Of a DNA stretch of 64,000 nucleotides, positions 17,582 to 27,697 are shown in pieces. Where the stretch lies: contig NZ_JALKBF010000001.1 in the NCBI RefSeq assembly GCF_023016085.1, positions 1,922,001 through 1,986,000 on the forward strand, given 5' to 3'. The notes under the pieces were generated by a model. It saw only the letters and a list, made by a program, of their open reading frames with translations, had not been told where the DNA came from and made no database searches. Position 1 is the stretch's first letter. Each line of letters starts with the position of its first letter. The stretch is from Aliiroseovarius sp. F47248L. GTDB taxonomy: Bacteria; Pseudomonadota; Alphaproteobacteria; Rhodobacterales; Rhodobacteraceae. Both the position numbers and the translations under genes were made by a program.

Positions 17582-19462
17582 ATGACCGCCGAGTTCATGT
17601 TGATCACCTTTACGCTATTTCTGGCCGGTGTTTTGGCGGTGCCGATCGCTTCGCGGTTGGGGCTTGGATCGGTGCTGGGATACCTGCTGGCGGGTATTGT
17701 CATCAGCCCATTCCTGCATTGGATGGGTGCCGATGTTGTGGCGCTTCAGCATTTTTCGGAATTCGGCGTGGTCATGATGTTGTTTATCGTCGGGCTTGAA
17801 ATGAACCCGCGCGCGCTTTGGAATATGCGATCCCGAATATTCGTACTGGGTGGCTTGCAGGTGGCTCTCACGACCGTCCTTGTCATGTTGATTGCCATGG
17901 TATTTGACCTACCTACGACTGTAGGGCTGGCGATTGGGTTGGTTTTTGCGCTGTCTTCGACGGCGATCGTGAACCAGACATTGCGTGAAAAAGGGCTTCT
18001 GCGGTCGGACGGGGGACAGGCAAGTTTCTCGGTCCTGTTGATGCAGGACATCGCGGTTATTCCGATGTTGGCCCTGATCCCCCTGCTCGCCATGCCAGAA
18101 CTGGCGGAAACCCTGTCGCATCGGACCGCAGAAACTGGTGATCACGGCGCGGGCGTATCTCATTTAAACCTTAGTCTGGTTGACGGTCTGAACGGTTGGC
18201 AAACAGCACTTGTGACACTTGCAGCCATTGCGGCGGTTATCTTTATTGGCACCTATTTGACCACGCCGGTGTTTCGGTTCGTGGCGCGGGCCAGATTGCG
18301 CGAACTATTTGTCACTGCCGCCCTGATGATGGTTCTGGGCATCGCGTTATTGATGACCGTGGTTGGTTTGTCACCGGCATTGGGCACTTTCCTGGCCGGG
18401 GTGGTCATGGGCGGCAGTGCATACCGACATGAACTGGAAAGCGATATCGACCCGTTCAAAGGAATATTTCTCGGTGTCTTTTTCATAACCGTGGGTGCCA
18501 GCATAGATTTCACATTATTGGGCCAGAACATCGCGCTGGTTCTGGGCCTGACAATTGGGCTGATTGTGCTGAAATGCGCCGTTCTTATGGTGTTGGGGCG
18601 CGCTTTTCACCTGACCGGAGGCGACAGATGGCTGTTCGGTCTAGGCCTTGCCCAGGCTGGTGAGTTCGGGTTTGTCCTTCTGTCTTTCACGGTCGCCAAT
18701 GCAGTCATTCCCAAAGAGATCGCCGACCTTTTGCTGTTGGTGGTGGCTCTGTCGATGCTGCTGACACCTGCACAATTCATTATATATGACCGTGTTATCG
18801 CGCCGCGGTATTCCAATGAAGACACGCGTGAGGCTGATACGATTGAAACACCGGCCGAGATTATAATCGCCGGACATGGTCGGTTCGGAGGCATTGTAAA
18901 CCGTGCGTTGCGTGCTGCGGGGTATGATACGACTGTACTGGATTACTCATCCGAACAACTGGAGATGTTGCGCCGGTTCGGGATCAGTGTGCATTTCGGC
19001 GATGCCACACGCCCGGACATGCTGCAGGCCGCCGGTATTGAAGATGCTAAGATCCTTGTCGTTGCAATGGATGGCAAGGAAGCGATCACCGAACTGACGC
19101 GCCATGTCTGCGCCCACTTCCCGAATGTTCACGTCGTCGCTCGCGCGGTTGATCGCAATCATGTCTATGACCTCTGGTCGGTCGGATGCCGTGATGTCAT
19201 TCGAGAGGTCTATGACAGTTCGTTGCGCATGACCCGATCGACCTTCGAAGCATTGGGGCATAGTCGTGCTACGGCCGAGCGAATGATAGCAGAATTCGAC
19301 ACTGCGGACCGCGAGGTCATGCTGGATCTTGCGCAGCTTCACGACATCGACACGCCCACCTTCGAAAACGAAGCCTATATGCGGCGTGTGGACGAGATGA
19401 TGAAGGTCTGGGAAGAGCAACTGGCCGGGCGTGTTGCTAAGGTAACCAGGACGGCTGACTGA
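17582..19462 (+). CDS. CPA2-family monovalent cation:proton antiporter with TrkA-N domain (KefB/KefC-like)
   Basis: 626 residues from the ATG at 17582, chosen because AAAGGA (17571-17576) is properly spaced; the ATG at 17576 overlaps it. Residues 1-400 hold about 12 membrane segments with GLGSVLGYLLAGIVISP, the FALSSTAIV motif and GLAQAGEFGFVLLS, all typical of CPA2 exchangers. A cytoplasmic TrkA-N NAD-binding domain follows (IIIAGHGRFGGIVNRALRAA, then HFGDATRPDMLQAAG). The family moves K+ or Na+ against protons at the inner membrane. No KefF/KefG-type quinone oxidoreductase partner lies beside it, so glutathione gating is uncertain. Confidence 0.9.
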   Translation: MTAEFMLITFTLFLAGVLAVPIASRLGLGSVLGYLLAGIVISPFLHWMGADVVALQHFSEFGVVMMLFIVGLEMNPRALWNMRSRIFVLGGLQVALTTVLVMLIAMVFDLPTTVGLAIGLVFALSSTAIVNQTLREKGLLRSDGGQASFSVLLMQDIAVIPMLALIPLLAMPELAETLSHRTAETGDHGAGVSHLNLSLVDGLNGWQTALVTLAAIAAVIFIGTYLTTPVFRFVARARLRELFVTAALMMVLGIALLMTVVGLSPALGTFLAGVVMGGSAYRHELESDIDPFKGIFLGVFFITVGASIDFTLLGQNIALVLGLTIGLIVLKCAVLMVLGRAFHLTGGDRWLFGLGLAQAGEFGFVLLSFTVANAVIPKEIADLLLLVVALSMLLTPAQFIIYDRVIAPRYSNEDTREADTIETPAEIIIAGHGRFGGIVNRALRAAGYDTTVLDYSSEQLEMLRRFGISVHFGDATRPDMLQAAGIEDAKILVVAMDGKEAITELTRHVCAHFPNVHVVARAVDRNHVYDLWSVGCRDVIREVYDSSLRMTRSTFEALGHSRATAERMIAEFDTADREVMLDLAQLHDIDTPTFENEAYMRRVDEMMKVWEEQLAGRVAKVTRTAD

Positions 19463-19579
19463 GCGACTTATTCGGACAAGTGCACCGAGGTGGTGGACGC
19501 CAGTTCGCTGCACAGATAGAAACAATGCTGGAACAGGAAGGCGTGCCGCTCGCAAGGTGCCGTTTACAGGGGAAATATA

Positions 19580-20263
19580 GTGCCACTGGAAATGTATAAG
19601 ACGATTGCGCGCAATTCGCTTTTCATGCGCGCCCTGCCCGACGTGCATGTGGACGCGATCTTGTCGCAGGCCACATGGCGGCATTATGAACGTGGTGAAA
19701 CATTGTTCATGCAAGAGGATTCCGCCGACGCGATCCACATCGTTCTGGATGGTTGGGTCAAACTTTACCGTATGACACGCGGCGGAACGGAAGCCGTGGT
19801 GAGTGTGTTTACCCGTGGTGAAAGCTTCGGCGAGGCCGTGGCATTGCGAAAGCTGCCATACCCGGTTTCAGGTGAAGCCGCGACCAATTGCGAAGTGATG
19901 CATATTCCGACCAATGTCATGGTTCAACTGGTAAAACAGGACCCCGAGGTCGCGCTTTCAATCCTGTCGTCCACCTTCACCCATCTCCACGGCCTGGTGA
20001 CCCAACTTGAGCAACTGAAAGCCAAGACCGCCCCGCAACGGGTTGCTGAGTTTCTACTGGGATTGTGCGACGGCACCCCGGACGATTGCGCGATCAAACT
20101 GCCCTATGACAAGGTGCTGATTGCCGGACGTTTGGGTATGAAACCCGAAAGCCTTTCACGCGCATTTTCGCGCTTGGGAACCTATGGCGTGCGTATCGAC
20201 AAAAGCAGTGCGATCATTAGTGATGTGCAGCAGCTACGTAGTTATGCGCGCGACGACGGTTAA
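19580..20263 (+). CDS. Crp/Fnr-family transcriptional regulator
   Basis: 227 residues from a GTG start at 19580 that follows an AGGGGAAA ribosome-binding site; an ATG at 19592 is an alternative. The cyclic-nucleotide-binding-like barrel covers about 20-140 (RGETLFMQEDSADAIHIVLD, FTRGESFGEAVALRK) and a Crp-type helix-turn-helix lies at about 150-220 (APQRVAEFLLGLC, AGRLGMKPESLSRAFSRL). The N-terminus lacks the cysteine cluster of Fnr, so an iron-sulphur oxygen sensor is unlikely; the barrel may bind another effector or act as a redox/heme sensor. Its targets are unknown. Confidence 0.88.
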   Translation: MPLEMYKTIARNSLFMRALPDVHVDAILSQATWRHYERGETLFMQEDSADAIHIVLDGWVKLYRMTRGGTEAVVSVFTRGESFGEAVALRKLPYPVSGEAATNCEVMHIPTNVMVQLVKQDPEVALSILSSTFTHLHGLVTQLEQLKAKTAPQRVAEFLLGLCDGTPDDCAIKLPYDKVLIAGRLGMKPESLSRAFSRLGTYGVRIDKSSAIISDVQQLRSYARDDG

Positions 20264-20830
20264 TGTGAGGGCCACCATCACCTGACGGCATGGTAACGAC
20301 TGCGATGATAGAGGTTGAAGTGGTTTAACCGCTCTGGACCACTGGCTGTGTTTCAAAGATGTATCCGGTTTAGATTTATGTATTCGGATGCTCGATGATC
20401 TGGTTGAAAGCGTTGTTACAACACCGATCCCTTAGGATTTTGGGTCCTGCATTCGTGCACCCGATTGCACACCCAACGGATTTGCAGCCCTTGCTTCCAA
20501 CTCCGCTCGTGTTGGATCGGGACCTGTCCTGTTACTTGCTGACCTACGTGCTCGCTTGAGCCACCTTCCGCTCGAATGCGACTGGGCTTTCACCGCCCGG
20601 AAACTATCGGCCTGACGAGCCCTGTGCCCGGGTTGCGGAACCTTTCATTTAGAATGTCATGTGTTGATCTCCACCCCATCAGATTGCGCGTGGCAAGACA
20701 AGCTCCTCCCGCTCGACGCTTCGGTCGACTAGAACCTGATCATTTCTTCTGGACATTTGTCCAGTTTTTTTGTTTGATGCCGCTAGGCGACTGGGAGAAT
20801 CGCCAAAAACACCAAGGGAGGAGCTTGGAA
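20264..20830. other. Intergenic/leader region upstream of the alcohol-oxidation operon
   Basis: 567 bases without a convincing gene. The distal part carries a terminator-like hairpin (20749-20771) and the AGGGAGGAG ribosome-binding site of the first gene. An open frame in phase with the GMC gene reaches back to 20576 but has no ribosome-binding site and no family similarity. Confidence 0.5.
20749..20771 (+). terminator. Terminator-like hairpin and palindrome in the leader of the GMC operon
   Basis: CTGGAC / GTCCAG (stem of six, loop ATTT) is followed directly by seven T residues, about 60 bases upstream of the first ATG. On the + strand it has the form of an intrinsic terminator, so it could attenuate the operon or end an upstream transcript. 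The same bases (TGGACATTTGTCCA) are a palindrome that a TetR-type regulator could bind. Confidence 0.55.
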
Positions 20831-22465
20831 ATGGACTACGATTACGTGATCGTGGGCGGCGGATCGGCTGGCGCAACCCTGGCTACGCGGTTGAGTGAAG
20901 ACGCGACAACCACTGTTTGTCTTTTGGAAGCAGGCGGACGAGGTGATGGTATCTTGATACGCGCGCCGGCTGCGGTGGTGGCGATGATGCCAGGGTACGG
21001 CAAGATCAACAACTGGGCGTTTAACACCGTGCCGCAGCCGGGCCTGAACGGACGCCGTGGGTTTCAACCGCGTGGACGTGCGCTTGGCGGCTCAAGTGCG
21101 ATCAACGCAATGCTCTACGTGCGCGGTCACCGCGACGACTACGACGCGTGGGCCGATCTGGGATGCGATGGCTGGGACTGGGACAGCGTTCTACCCTATT
21201 TCAAACGGTCGGAAAACAACGAGGGTGGCGTCAATGAGCACCACGGTGCAGACGGACCGCTTCATGTCAGCCGCCAGAAAAGCCCCCGCCCGATCACCGA
21301 AGCATTCATAGAAGCGGCGACGCAGCTGCAATACCGTCGTAGCGACGACTTCAATACAGGTGACAACGAGGGGTTTGGCCCCTATGCCGTGACCCAATTC
21401 CACAGTCCAGAACGCAATGGCGAGCGGTGTTCAGCCGCCGCGGCCTATCTGCACCCGGTGATGGACAAACGTCCGAACTTAACGGTGCTGACCAAGGTGC
21501 GGGCAGAGCGTATTTTGTTCGACGGCAAACGCGCCACAGGCGTCACCTATCGCCAGAAAGCCCAAAGCCACGAGGTCCGCGCCAAGCGCGAGGTGATCGT
21601 CTGCGGTGGAGCTTTCGGATCGCCCCAACTTCTGCAGCTTTCCGGCGTCGGCCGCAGCGAGGACATCACGCCACACGGTATCGAGATGGTCCATGAATTA
21701 CCGGGCGTCGGCCAGAACCTTCAAGATCACTTGGATTTCATCCTGTCCTGGAAATCGAAGGATACCGACAATTTTGGCATCGGCGCGACCGGAACGGTCA
21801 ACCTTCTCAAACACATCTTTAAATGGCGCAAGAATGGCACCGGCATGATCGCGACGCCCTTTGCCGAGGGCGCAGGCTTTCTTAAGACCGATCCGTCGCT
21901 GGACAAACCCGATGTCCAGCTTCACTTCGTCATCTCGATCGTGGATGACCATGCACGTAAGCTGCATCCGGGCTATGGCTTCTCGTGCCATGTCTGCGAG
22001 CTACGGCCGTATTCGCGCGGCGAAGTGTTTTTGCAATCGGGTGATCCAATGGCAGACCCCGGCATCGACCCGAATTTCCTGTCCGATGATCGCGATCTGA
22101 AGACGATGATTGCAGGTGCAAAACTTACACGCGAAATCATCATGCAGGAACCCATGAACAAATATCGCCACAAAGAGCTTTTCGGCGTGGCCGACGGCAT
22201 GAGTGATGCCGAATGGGAGAAACACATCCGCGCGCGCGCTGACACGATTTATCATCCGGTTGGCACCTGCAAGATGGGGGCCGATGACATGGCCGTCGTC
22301 GACCCCGAACTGCGGGTGCGTGGACTGGAGGGGCTGCGCGTCGTTGATGCCAGCGTCATGCCCACGCTGATCGGCGGGAACACGAATGCACCCACGATTA
22401 TGATCGCAGAGAAGGCCGCCGACATGATCCGAAGTGCCTCGCAAGCGGCCATCGCGGCCGAATAG
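20831..22465 (+). CDS. GMC-family FAD-dependent alcohol/choline dehydrogenase
   Basis: 544 residues from the ATG at 20831, where the FAD-binding motif begins almost at once (DYDYVIVGGGSAGATLATRL). GMC signatures are present: GRALGGSSAINAMLYVRGH, GAFGSPQLLQLSGVG and the C-terminal YHPVGTCKMG with the catalytic His, then GNTNAPTIMIAEKAADMI. The family oxidises primary alcohols, including choline and fatty alcohols (BetA, AlkJ), passing electrons to the respiratory chain. The following genes (acyl-CoA ligase, aldehyde dehydrogenase) resemble the alkJ-alkK-alkH logic better than a betaine operon, so a fatty or other long alcohol is the more likely substrate. Confidence 0.88.
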   Translation: MDYDYVIVGGGSAGATLATRLSEDATTTVCLLEAGGRGDGILIRAPAAVVAMMPGYGKINNWAFNTVPQPGLNGRRGFQPRGRALGGSSAINAMLYVRGHRDDYDAWADLGCDGWDWDSVLPYFKRSENNEGGVNEHHGADGPLHVSRQKSPRPITEAFIEAATQLQYRRSDDFNTGDNEGFGPYAVTQFHSPERNGERCSAAAAYLHPVMDKRPNLTVLTKVRAERILFDGKRATGVTYRQKAQSHEVRAKREVIVCGGAFGSPQLLQLSGVGRSEDITPHGIEMVHELPGVGQNLQDHLDFILSWKSKDTDNFGIGATGTVNLLKHIFKWRKNGTGMIATPFAEGAGFLKTDPSLDKPDVQLHFVISIVDDHARKLHPGYGFSCHVCELRPYSRGEVFLQSGDPMADPGIDPNFLSDDRDLKTMIAGAKLTREIIMQEPMNKYRHKELFGVADGMSDAEWEKHIRARADTIYHPVGTCKMGADDMAVVDPELRVRGLEGLRVVDASVMPTLIGGNTNAPTIMIAEKAADMIRSASQAAIAAE

Positions 22466-22477
22466 GGAGAACGAGAT

Positions 22478-24109
22478 ATGCTTGGAAAGATGATGGATCA
22501 GCCGCTTCTGATCTCGAACCTGATCGTCCATGCCGCGCGTTACCATGGTGCGACAGAAGTCGTTTCAGTCGAAACCACTGGCGGCATCGAGCGAGCCAAT
22601 TGGTCCATGCTCGATGCGAATGCGCGGCGGCTAGCATCGGTTTTAGACAGGCTTGGCCTGAAATTCGAGGATCGCTGTGCTACGATTGCGTGGAACAACC
22701 GCAGACATATGGAGATCTATTTCTGTGTGGCTGGCGCCGGGCTGGTTTGCCATACGATCAATCCGCGCCTTCACCCCGAACAGCTGATCTATATCGTCAA
22801 CCATGCCGAGGATAAGGTTCTTTTCTTCGACCGGACATTCCTGCCGGCGGTAACGAAGCTAAAAGAACATCTTAACACCGTAGAACACTATGTGTTGATG
22901 GGTCCGCGCGATGACGAAGCCGCAGGCATGTTGGACGGTCTTCTCTTCTACGATGAACTTCTGGAGCAGGGCGATGTCGGCTATGACTGGCCGCAATTTG
23001 ACGAAACCCGGGCGTCGTCGCTTTGCTATACATCCGGAACGACCGGCCATCCCAAGGGCGTGCTCTACACGCACCGCTCGACAATGCTGCACACGTTGGC
23101 AGGCAACCAGCCTGACGGGCTTGCAATCTCGGCCAAGGACACGGTTCTGCCCGTCGTGCCGATGTTCCATGTCAACGCATGGGGTGTGCCTTACATTGCG
23201 GCTGCCAACGGCGCGAAGCTGATCCTGCCCGGGCCGGGGCTTGACGGTGAGAGCTTGGTAAAACTCATCGACGACGAGGGCGTGACGCTTGCGCTTGGCG
23301 TGCCGACGATCTGGATGGGCCTACTGGGCGCGCTTGAAAAGACCGGCAGTAAAGCCAAAAGCCTTGTGCGCACCGTGGTGGGCGGATCCGCCTTGCCGCC
23401 GTCAATGATCCCAACTTTCCGCGACAAATACGGTGTGGAGTTGATTCACGCCTGGGGGATGACCGAAACGTCGCCGCTGGGCACGCTGAACCAACTTCTG
23501 CAAAAACATGATGCCCTGTCGGACGAGGCCAAGGCCGCCATCCGCCTTGGGCAGGGCCGCCCGCCTTATGGCGTCGAGATGCGGATCGTCGGTGAAGACG
23601 GCAGCACCCTGCCCCATGACGGCAAAACACAGGGCGAGTTGCAAGTGCGGGGCCACTGGATTGTCGATACCTACTTCAAGGCAAGCGAAAGCGCGCTGAC
23701 CGACGATGGCTGGTTCGACACCGGTGACGTCGCCACGATCGACGCGGATGGATACATGATCATCCGCGACCGGGCCAAGGACATCATCAAGTCGGGTGGC
23801 GAGTGGATTTCGTCGGTCGAACTGGAAAACATCCTGATCGGCCACCCTGCCATCACCAACGCAACCGTTATCGCCGCGCGGCATCCGAAATGGGACGAAC
23901 GTCCCGTGCTTGTGGTGCAAAAGAACGAAAACGCAGAAGTAAGCGAGGAAGAACTTATCGCCTATTTCGACGGCAAGGTCGCCAGTTGGCAGGTGCCCGA
24001 CAAGGTCATCTTCGTGGACGCGTTGCCGATGGGTGGCACGGGCAAGATCGTCAAAGCCAAGCTGCGCGAGGAATATGGCGATCTCTTGATGCAAGACGGA
24101 GAGGCTTGA
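22478..24109 (+). CDS. Acyl-CoA ligase (AMP-binding, medium/long-chain type)
   Basis: 543 residues. The P-loop motif is [18 protein letters not shown] (about 184-201), followed by [12 protein letters not shown], the hinge [30 protein letters not shown] (quoted in part) and the C-terminal catalytic Lys in [13 protein letters not shown]. It matches AlkK/FadD3-like synthetases of about 540 residues that activate carboxylic acids to CoA thioesters via an acyl-adenylate. It lies 12 bases after the GMC gene and one base before the aldehyde dehydrogenase start. Expected role: activation of the acid made by the two neighbouring dehydrogenases. Confidence 0.88.
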   Translation: MLGKMMDQPLLISNLIVHAARYHGATEVVSVETTGGIERANWSMLDANARRLASVLDRLGLKFEDRCATIAWNNRRHMEIYFCVAGAGLVCHTINPRLHPEQLIYIVNHAEDKVLFFDRTFLPAVTKLKEHLNTVEHYVLMGPRDDEAAGMLDGLLFYDELLEQGDVGYDWPQFDETRASSLCYTSGTTGHPKGVLYTHRSTMLHTLAGNQPDGLAISAKDTVLPVVPMFHVNAWGVPYIAAANGAKLILPGPGLDGESLVKLIDDEGVTLALGVPTIWMGLLGALEKTGSKAKSLVRTVVGGSALPPSMIPTFRDKYGVELIHAWGMTETSPLGTLNQLLQKHDALSDEAKAAIRLGQGRPPYGVEMRIVGEDGSTLPHDGKTQGELQVRGHWIVDTYFKASESALTDDGWFDTGDVATIDADGYMIIRDRAKDIIKSGGEWISSVELENILIGHPAITNATVIAARHPKWDERPVLVVQKNENAEVSEEELIAYFDGKVASWQVPDKVIFVDALPMGGTGKIVKAKLREEYGDLLMQDGEA

Positions 24110-24110
24110 G

Positions 24111-25850
24111 ATGAAACACCAAAGCGATTTCACACATGACCTGCGGGCCGCATATGATGCGGATCTGGAAAAACTGGACGCGGCCAAGCACGGCTGGGCG
24201 CGCACCCCGGTTACAGAGCGTATCGCGCTGCTGCAGGCCGTCAAAGATGCACTGATGCCCGTGGCGGAAGGGTGGGCGACCACTGCGGCCCGCAAGAAAC
24301 GTCTTGCCCCGGACTCGCCCCTAGTGGGCGAAGAATGGACCAGCGGTCCTTACGCATTGATGGGCATGTGCAATGGTTTAATGCAAACCCTCTCGCAAAT
24401 CGAAGGCAAGGCCTATCTGGAGCATCTGCCAACACGACAGTTGTCCAACGGTCAGACGGCGGTGCGGGTGGTTCCACATTCGATCTGGGATCGGTTGCTG
24501 TTGTCGGGGGTCAAGGCCGATATCTGGATGCAACGTGGTGTGACACCGGCCAACCTGAAATCCCATGCTGCCACCGCGTATGACATCGCTCCGGACAAGC
24601 GTGTGGGCAAGGTGGCTTTGGTGTTGGGCGCGGGCAACATCGCCTCGATCTCTCCGCTTGATGCTTTCCAGAAGTTATTTCTGGAAAACCAAGTTGTGAT
24701 ACTGAAGATGAATCCAGTCAATGACTACCTGACCGACTACCTGCGCGCTGCGCTGAAGCCCCTAATCGACCGGGATGCTCTGCGCATTGTCAAGGGCAAT
24801 GGAGAGGCTGGGGCTTATCTAACTGATCATCCACTTGTCGAGGAAATCCACATTACTGGAGCGCGCGCCACCCATGACGCCATCGTCTGGGGCACAGGCG
24901 AGGAAGGAGCGCGCAACAAGTCAGCAGGCACACCGATAAATCCTCGTCACATCACTTCCGAACTGGGGGCTGTGTGTCCGACAATCGTCGTGCCGGGTCC
25001 GTGGTCGACCGCCGACATCCGATTTCAGGCCGAGCATATCGCCACTCAGAAGCTGCACAACTCCGGCTTCAACTGCGTTGCCGTCCAATCGCTCATCCTG
25101 CCGCGCGATTGGGATAAGACCGACCCTTTGATGAAAGAAGTTGGCCGCGTAATGGCGGAATTTGCGCGGCGTGAAGCTTACTATCCCGGTGCCGAGGCAC
25201 GTATGGCAGAATTTGCAGAACATGCAGAGGGCGAACAACAATTGCCCCGTGGGCAAGGTGTGCCACCGTGTTACGTCGCCGACATGGAACGCGGCGATAC
25301 CGAATGGCTCAAACAGCAAGAGGTGTTCGCCCCAGCGCTTGGCGTCAAACATTTGGACGCCGCAGATGCAGAGACCTTTCTGCGAGACGCGATCGATTGG
25401 GCCAATGACAATCTCTATGGCACTTTGGGGGGCAACATCCTGATCCACCCCGCCACGATCCGTGAGATCGGGCGCGCGCGGTTCGAGGAGATCGTCGCCG
25501 ACTTCCGTTATGGCACCATCGCGATCAATGCATGGACCGGGCTTGGATTCTTGCTGGCTCCGGTCCCATGGGGTGGATTTGCAGGCGCAACGCTGGAAAA
25601 CGTAGAATCGGGCATCGGCACCGTGCACAATTGTTTCATGCTCGAAGACACAGAGCGCACCGTGATCGAAGCACCCTGGAGCCCCTTCCCGCGCAACCTC
25701 GTTTCGGGGCGGTTCACTCTGTTACCGCGCCCACCGTGGTTTGTGACCAACCGCCGCCAAGACAAGGTTGGACGCCTGTTGACGCGGTTCCAGTACAAGC
25801 CAAGCTGGTTGAAACTGCCGCGGATTTTCGTAAACGCGTTGCTGGGTTGA
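24111..25850 (+). CDS. Aldehyde dehydrogenase family protein (long variant)
   Basis: 579 residues, longer than the usual 480-500. The core is recognisable: KVALVLGAGNIASISPLD, VVILKMNPVNDY, catalytic Glu in ITSELGAVCPT and Cys in LHNSGFNCVAVQS, then YGTIAINAWTGLGF. About 150 N-terminal residues are divergent, and a C-terminal tail (FPRNLVSGRFTLLPRPPWFV) extends past the normal end. The start lies one base after the ligase stop. It probably oxidises the aldehyde made by the GMC enzyme. Acylating activity (direct CoA ester formation) seems less likely with the ligase next door but cannot be excluded. Confidence 0.82.
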   Translation: MKHQSDFTHDLRAAYDADLEKLDAAKHGWARTPVTERIALLQAVKDALMPVAEGWATTAARKKRLAPDSPLVGEEWTSGPYALMGMCNGLMQTLSQIEGKAYLEHLPTRQLSNGQTAVRVVPHSIWDRLLLSGVKADIWMQRGVTPANLKSHAATAYDIAPDKRVGKVALVLGAGNIASISPLDAFQKLFLENQVVILKMNPVNDYLTDYLRAALKPLIDRDALRIVKGNGEAGAYLTDHPLVEEIHITGARATHDAIVWGTGEEGARNKSAGTPINPRHITSELGAVCPTIVVPGPWSTADIRFQAEHIATQKLHNSGFNCVAVQSLILPRDWDKTDPLMKEVGRVMAEFARREAYYPGAEARMAEFAEHAEGEQQLPRGQGVPPCYVADMERGDTEWLKQQEVFAPALGVKHLDAADAETFLRDAIDWANDNLYGTLGGNILIHPATIREIGRARFEEIVADFRYGTIAINAWTGLGFLLAPVPWGGFAGATLENVESGIGTVHNCFMLEDTERTVIEAPWSPFPRNLVSGRFTLLPRPPWFVTNRRQDKVGRLLTRFQYKPSWLKLPRIFVNALLG

Positions 25851-25856
25851 GCGATT

Positions 25857-26492
25857 ATGGGTAATAGCGCAGAGATGACCGAGCAGAAGCCGATAGGAAA
25901 GCTTGCCGCGCGCGCCGCCACAAAGGGTGCAAAGCGCGAAGCGAAGAAACGCAAGCTGGCGGAAAGTGCCATCGAGGCGCTGAAACGCTATGGCTATGCC
26001 AATACCACCCTGCGCGACATCGCGGCGCAATCCGAACTGTCGCTGGGCATGCTGCACTATTATTTCGAGAACAAAGAGCAGCTGTTGATCTATTGCGTGC
26101 GGCTCTACAAAGAGGCATTTGCTGCAGATATCAGCGCGCGTATCGCCGGGGCCAGAACTCGTGAAAGCTTGTTCCGAGCCTTCGCAGAAGGGCTGGCAGC
26201 CTCAATCGTCGAGGACGCTGAAACACACAGGCTCTGGTATGATATTCGCAATCAGGCACTGTTCGATCCGGTCTTTCAGCCTGTGGTGGCCGATGTCGAA
26301 ACATCGTTGCTGGAGTTGATCGCGCGGATCGCGGGGGAACGCACCGAGGGGGCATCCATACCGATACTCTACGGTGTTGTGGATGGCGTCTTCCGGCATT
26401 TGCTCGAAAATCAGCTTGTGGGCAGACCGCGAAACAAACCAGAGCTTGTTGACGAGTTTTTTACACTGCTGACCCGTACGTTGAAAGCCTGA
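25857..26492 (+). CDS. TetR-family transcriptional regulator
   Basis: 211 residues. A basic N-terminal tail (KLAARAATKGAKREAKKRKL) precedes the TetR helix-turn-helix with ALKRYGYANTTLRDIAAQSE and LSLGMLHYYFENKEQLL at about 35-80. The C-terminal ligand domain is not specific to a known subgroup. It lies 6 bases after the aldehyde dehydrogenase gene and is the last gene of the operon, so it most likely controls these genes, perhaps through the palindrome at 20751-20764. An in-frame ATG at 25875 is an alternative start. Confidence 0.85.
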   Translation: MGNSAEMTEQKPIGKLAARAATKGAKREAKKRKLAESAIEALKRYGYANTTLRDIAAQSELSLGMLHYYFENKEQLLIYCVRLYKEAFAADISARIAGARTRESLFRAFAEGLAASIVEDAETHRLWYDIRNQALFDPVFQPVVADVETSLLELIARIAGERTEGASIPILYGVVDGVFRHLLENQLVGRPRNKPELVDEFFTLLTRTLKA

Positions 26493-26707
26493 AGAGGCAG
26501 ATAAACATCTGTGTCGGCCCTCAATCATTAGCAGGTAATCTTGATCTCAATGCAGCAAAGGTCGCGTCTCAGACCGCTGCAGCGAATGGGTTGTGTTTGA
26601 CCAACTCCGCGCTTCTAAGGGTGGAACATTGCACACTACCGATGCAGCCATTTAGGTGTCGGCTTTCACAAGAAACCTCAAACGACGGTGATCGTTTAAT
26701 CGTCAAC

Positions 26708-27697
26708 CTATTGAGGCTCAACTGTCTTCGCTTCCTGTAGCGTCGCTTCCATCGTCCACCATCCACGATGATAATCCGCCCCGGTGTAGAACATGTGGAC
26801 CGTCTCGGTTGCTGTATTGAAAAAGACCTGAGGCGCGATGATCTCATCGGTTTCCTAAGGCGGACCAGACTGTGTCAACAACGGTTGCTTGATGGTTGCG
26901 TATGGTCCAAAGGGATGATTGGCACAGCCCGCAAAGATCGCTTCTTGGCTGCTCGAAGTTTTTCCGGTTCTCACTGCAATGAATCCGCCGTCTGGCATCT
27001 GCGTGATCTGACCTTCCATTCCGATTGGCGCGTCTACCACTTCAAAATCCGACCAACTGCGCCCGTTGTCGTCTGACTGTGCGCCCAGCACTCAAACCCG
27101 GGTTACGTTTTAAAAGGCATTCCATCCCAGGAATGCGATCAGAAGCTCGCGGTCATGGTCGATGACAGATGGCGAGGTGATCACCCGAACGTCCCTGCCC
27201 GCCATGCGTCCTAGCGGCACCACCGGATCGGGATGGACAGTGTAAGGCCCGTCAAATGCGCCGGCGACAGCAAGGTAGATTGCGGATTCATAGGTTTCCT
27301 CATTTGTATATCCAACGAAATATATCTTGTGCTCACCATCCGGTCCACGACGGTAGAAGGGCATTTCCTTGGATCGCGGTATGGCTGCGCCGCTGCTGGC
27401 TCCCAGCAATGTACCTCGGCGCTCCCATGTACCGCTTGCTGACCGACTAGCCAGTTCTATGGACGGAAAATCGCTGTCGTCATCAGTATAGATCATATGG
27501 AGGTCACCTGCCCCATCGCTGATGACATGTCCGTCAGAAGCAACTTCATACGACCCAAGGGCAAACCGATCCCGGAATACGGGTTCATTCGAGCTTTCCC
27601 AGATTCCTTCAAGGGAACGACATTTTGCCTGAAGTGCTTTGGGTGCTGCGCATGACGCCGCGCAAAACGCCAAAGATATGATTGTACGTATCAGCAT
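26708..27697 (-). pseudogene. Secreted propeller-like (glycoside hydrolase-like) protein, three premature stops
   Basis: A single 330-codon frame from the ATG at 27697 to a TAG at 26708 is interrupted by in-frame TAA (27110-27112), TGA (27092-27094) and TAG (26855-26857), with no frameshift. The intact first 195 codons start with a signal peptide (MLIRTIISLAFCAASCA). They continue with beta-strand-rich segments such as DLHMIYTDDDSDFPSIELAS and HKIYFVGYTNEETYESAIYL, in the style of five-bladed propellers of GH43/GH32/sialidase-like proteins. Beyond the stops the frame still reads like protein (NGRSWSDFEVVDAPIGMEGQ, TVHMFYTGADYHRGWWTME). The exact family is not recognised. Read as a recently inactivated gene. 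Confidence 0.75.

Noticed and set aside
20576..20830. In-frame N-terminal extension of the GMC dehydrogenase
   Set aside because: The FAD motif starts at the ATG at 20831, which has an excellent ribosome-binding site; the extension crosses a terminator-like hairpin.
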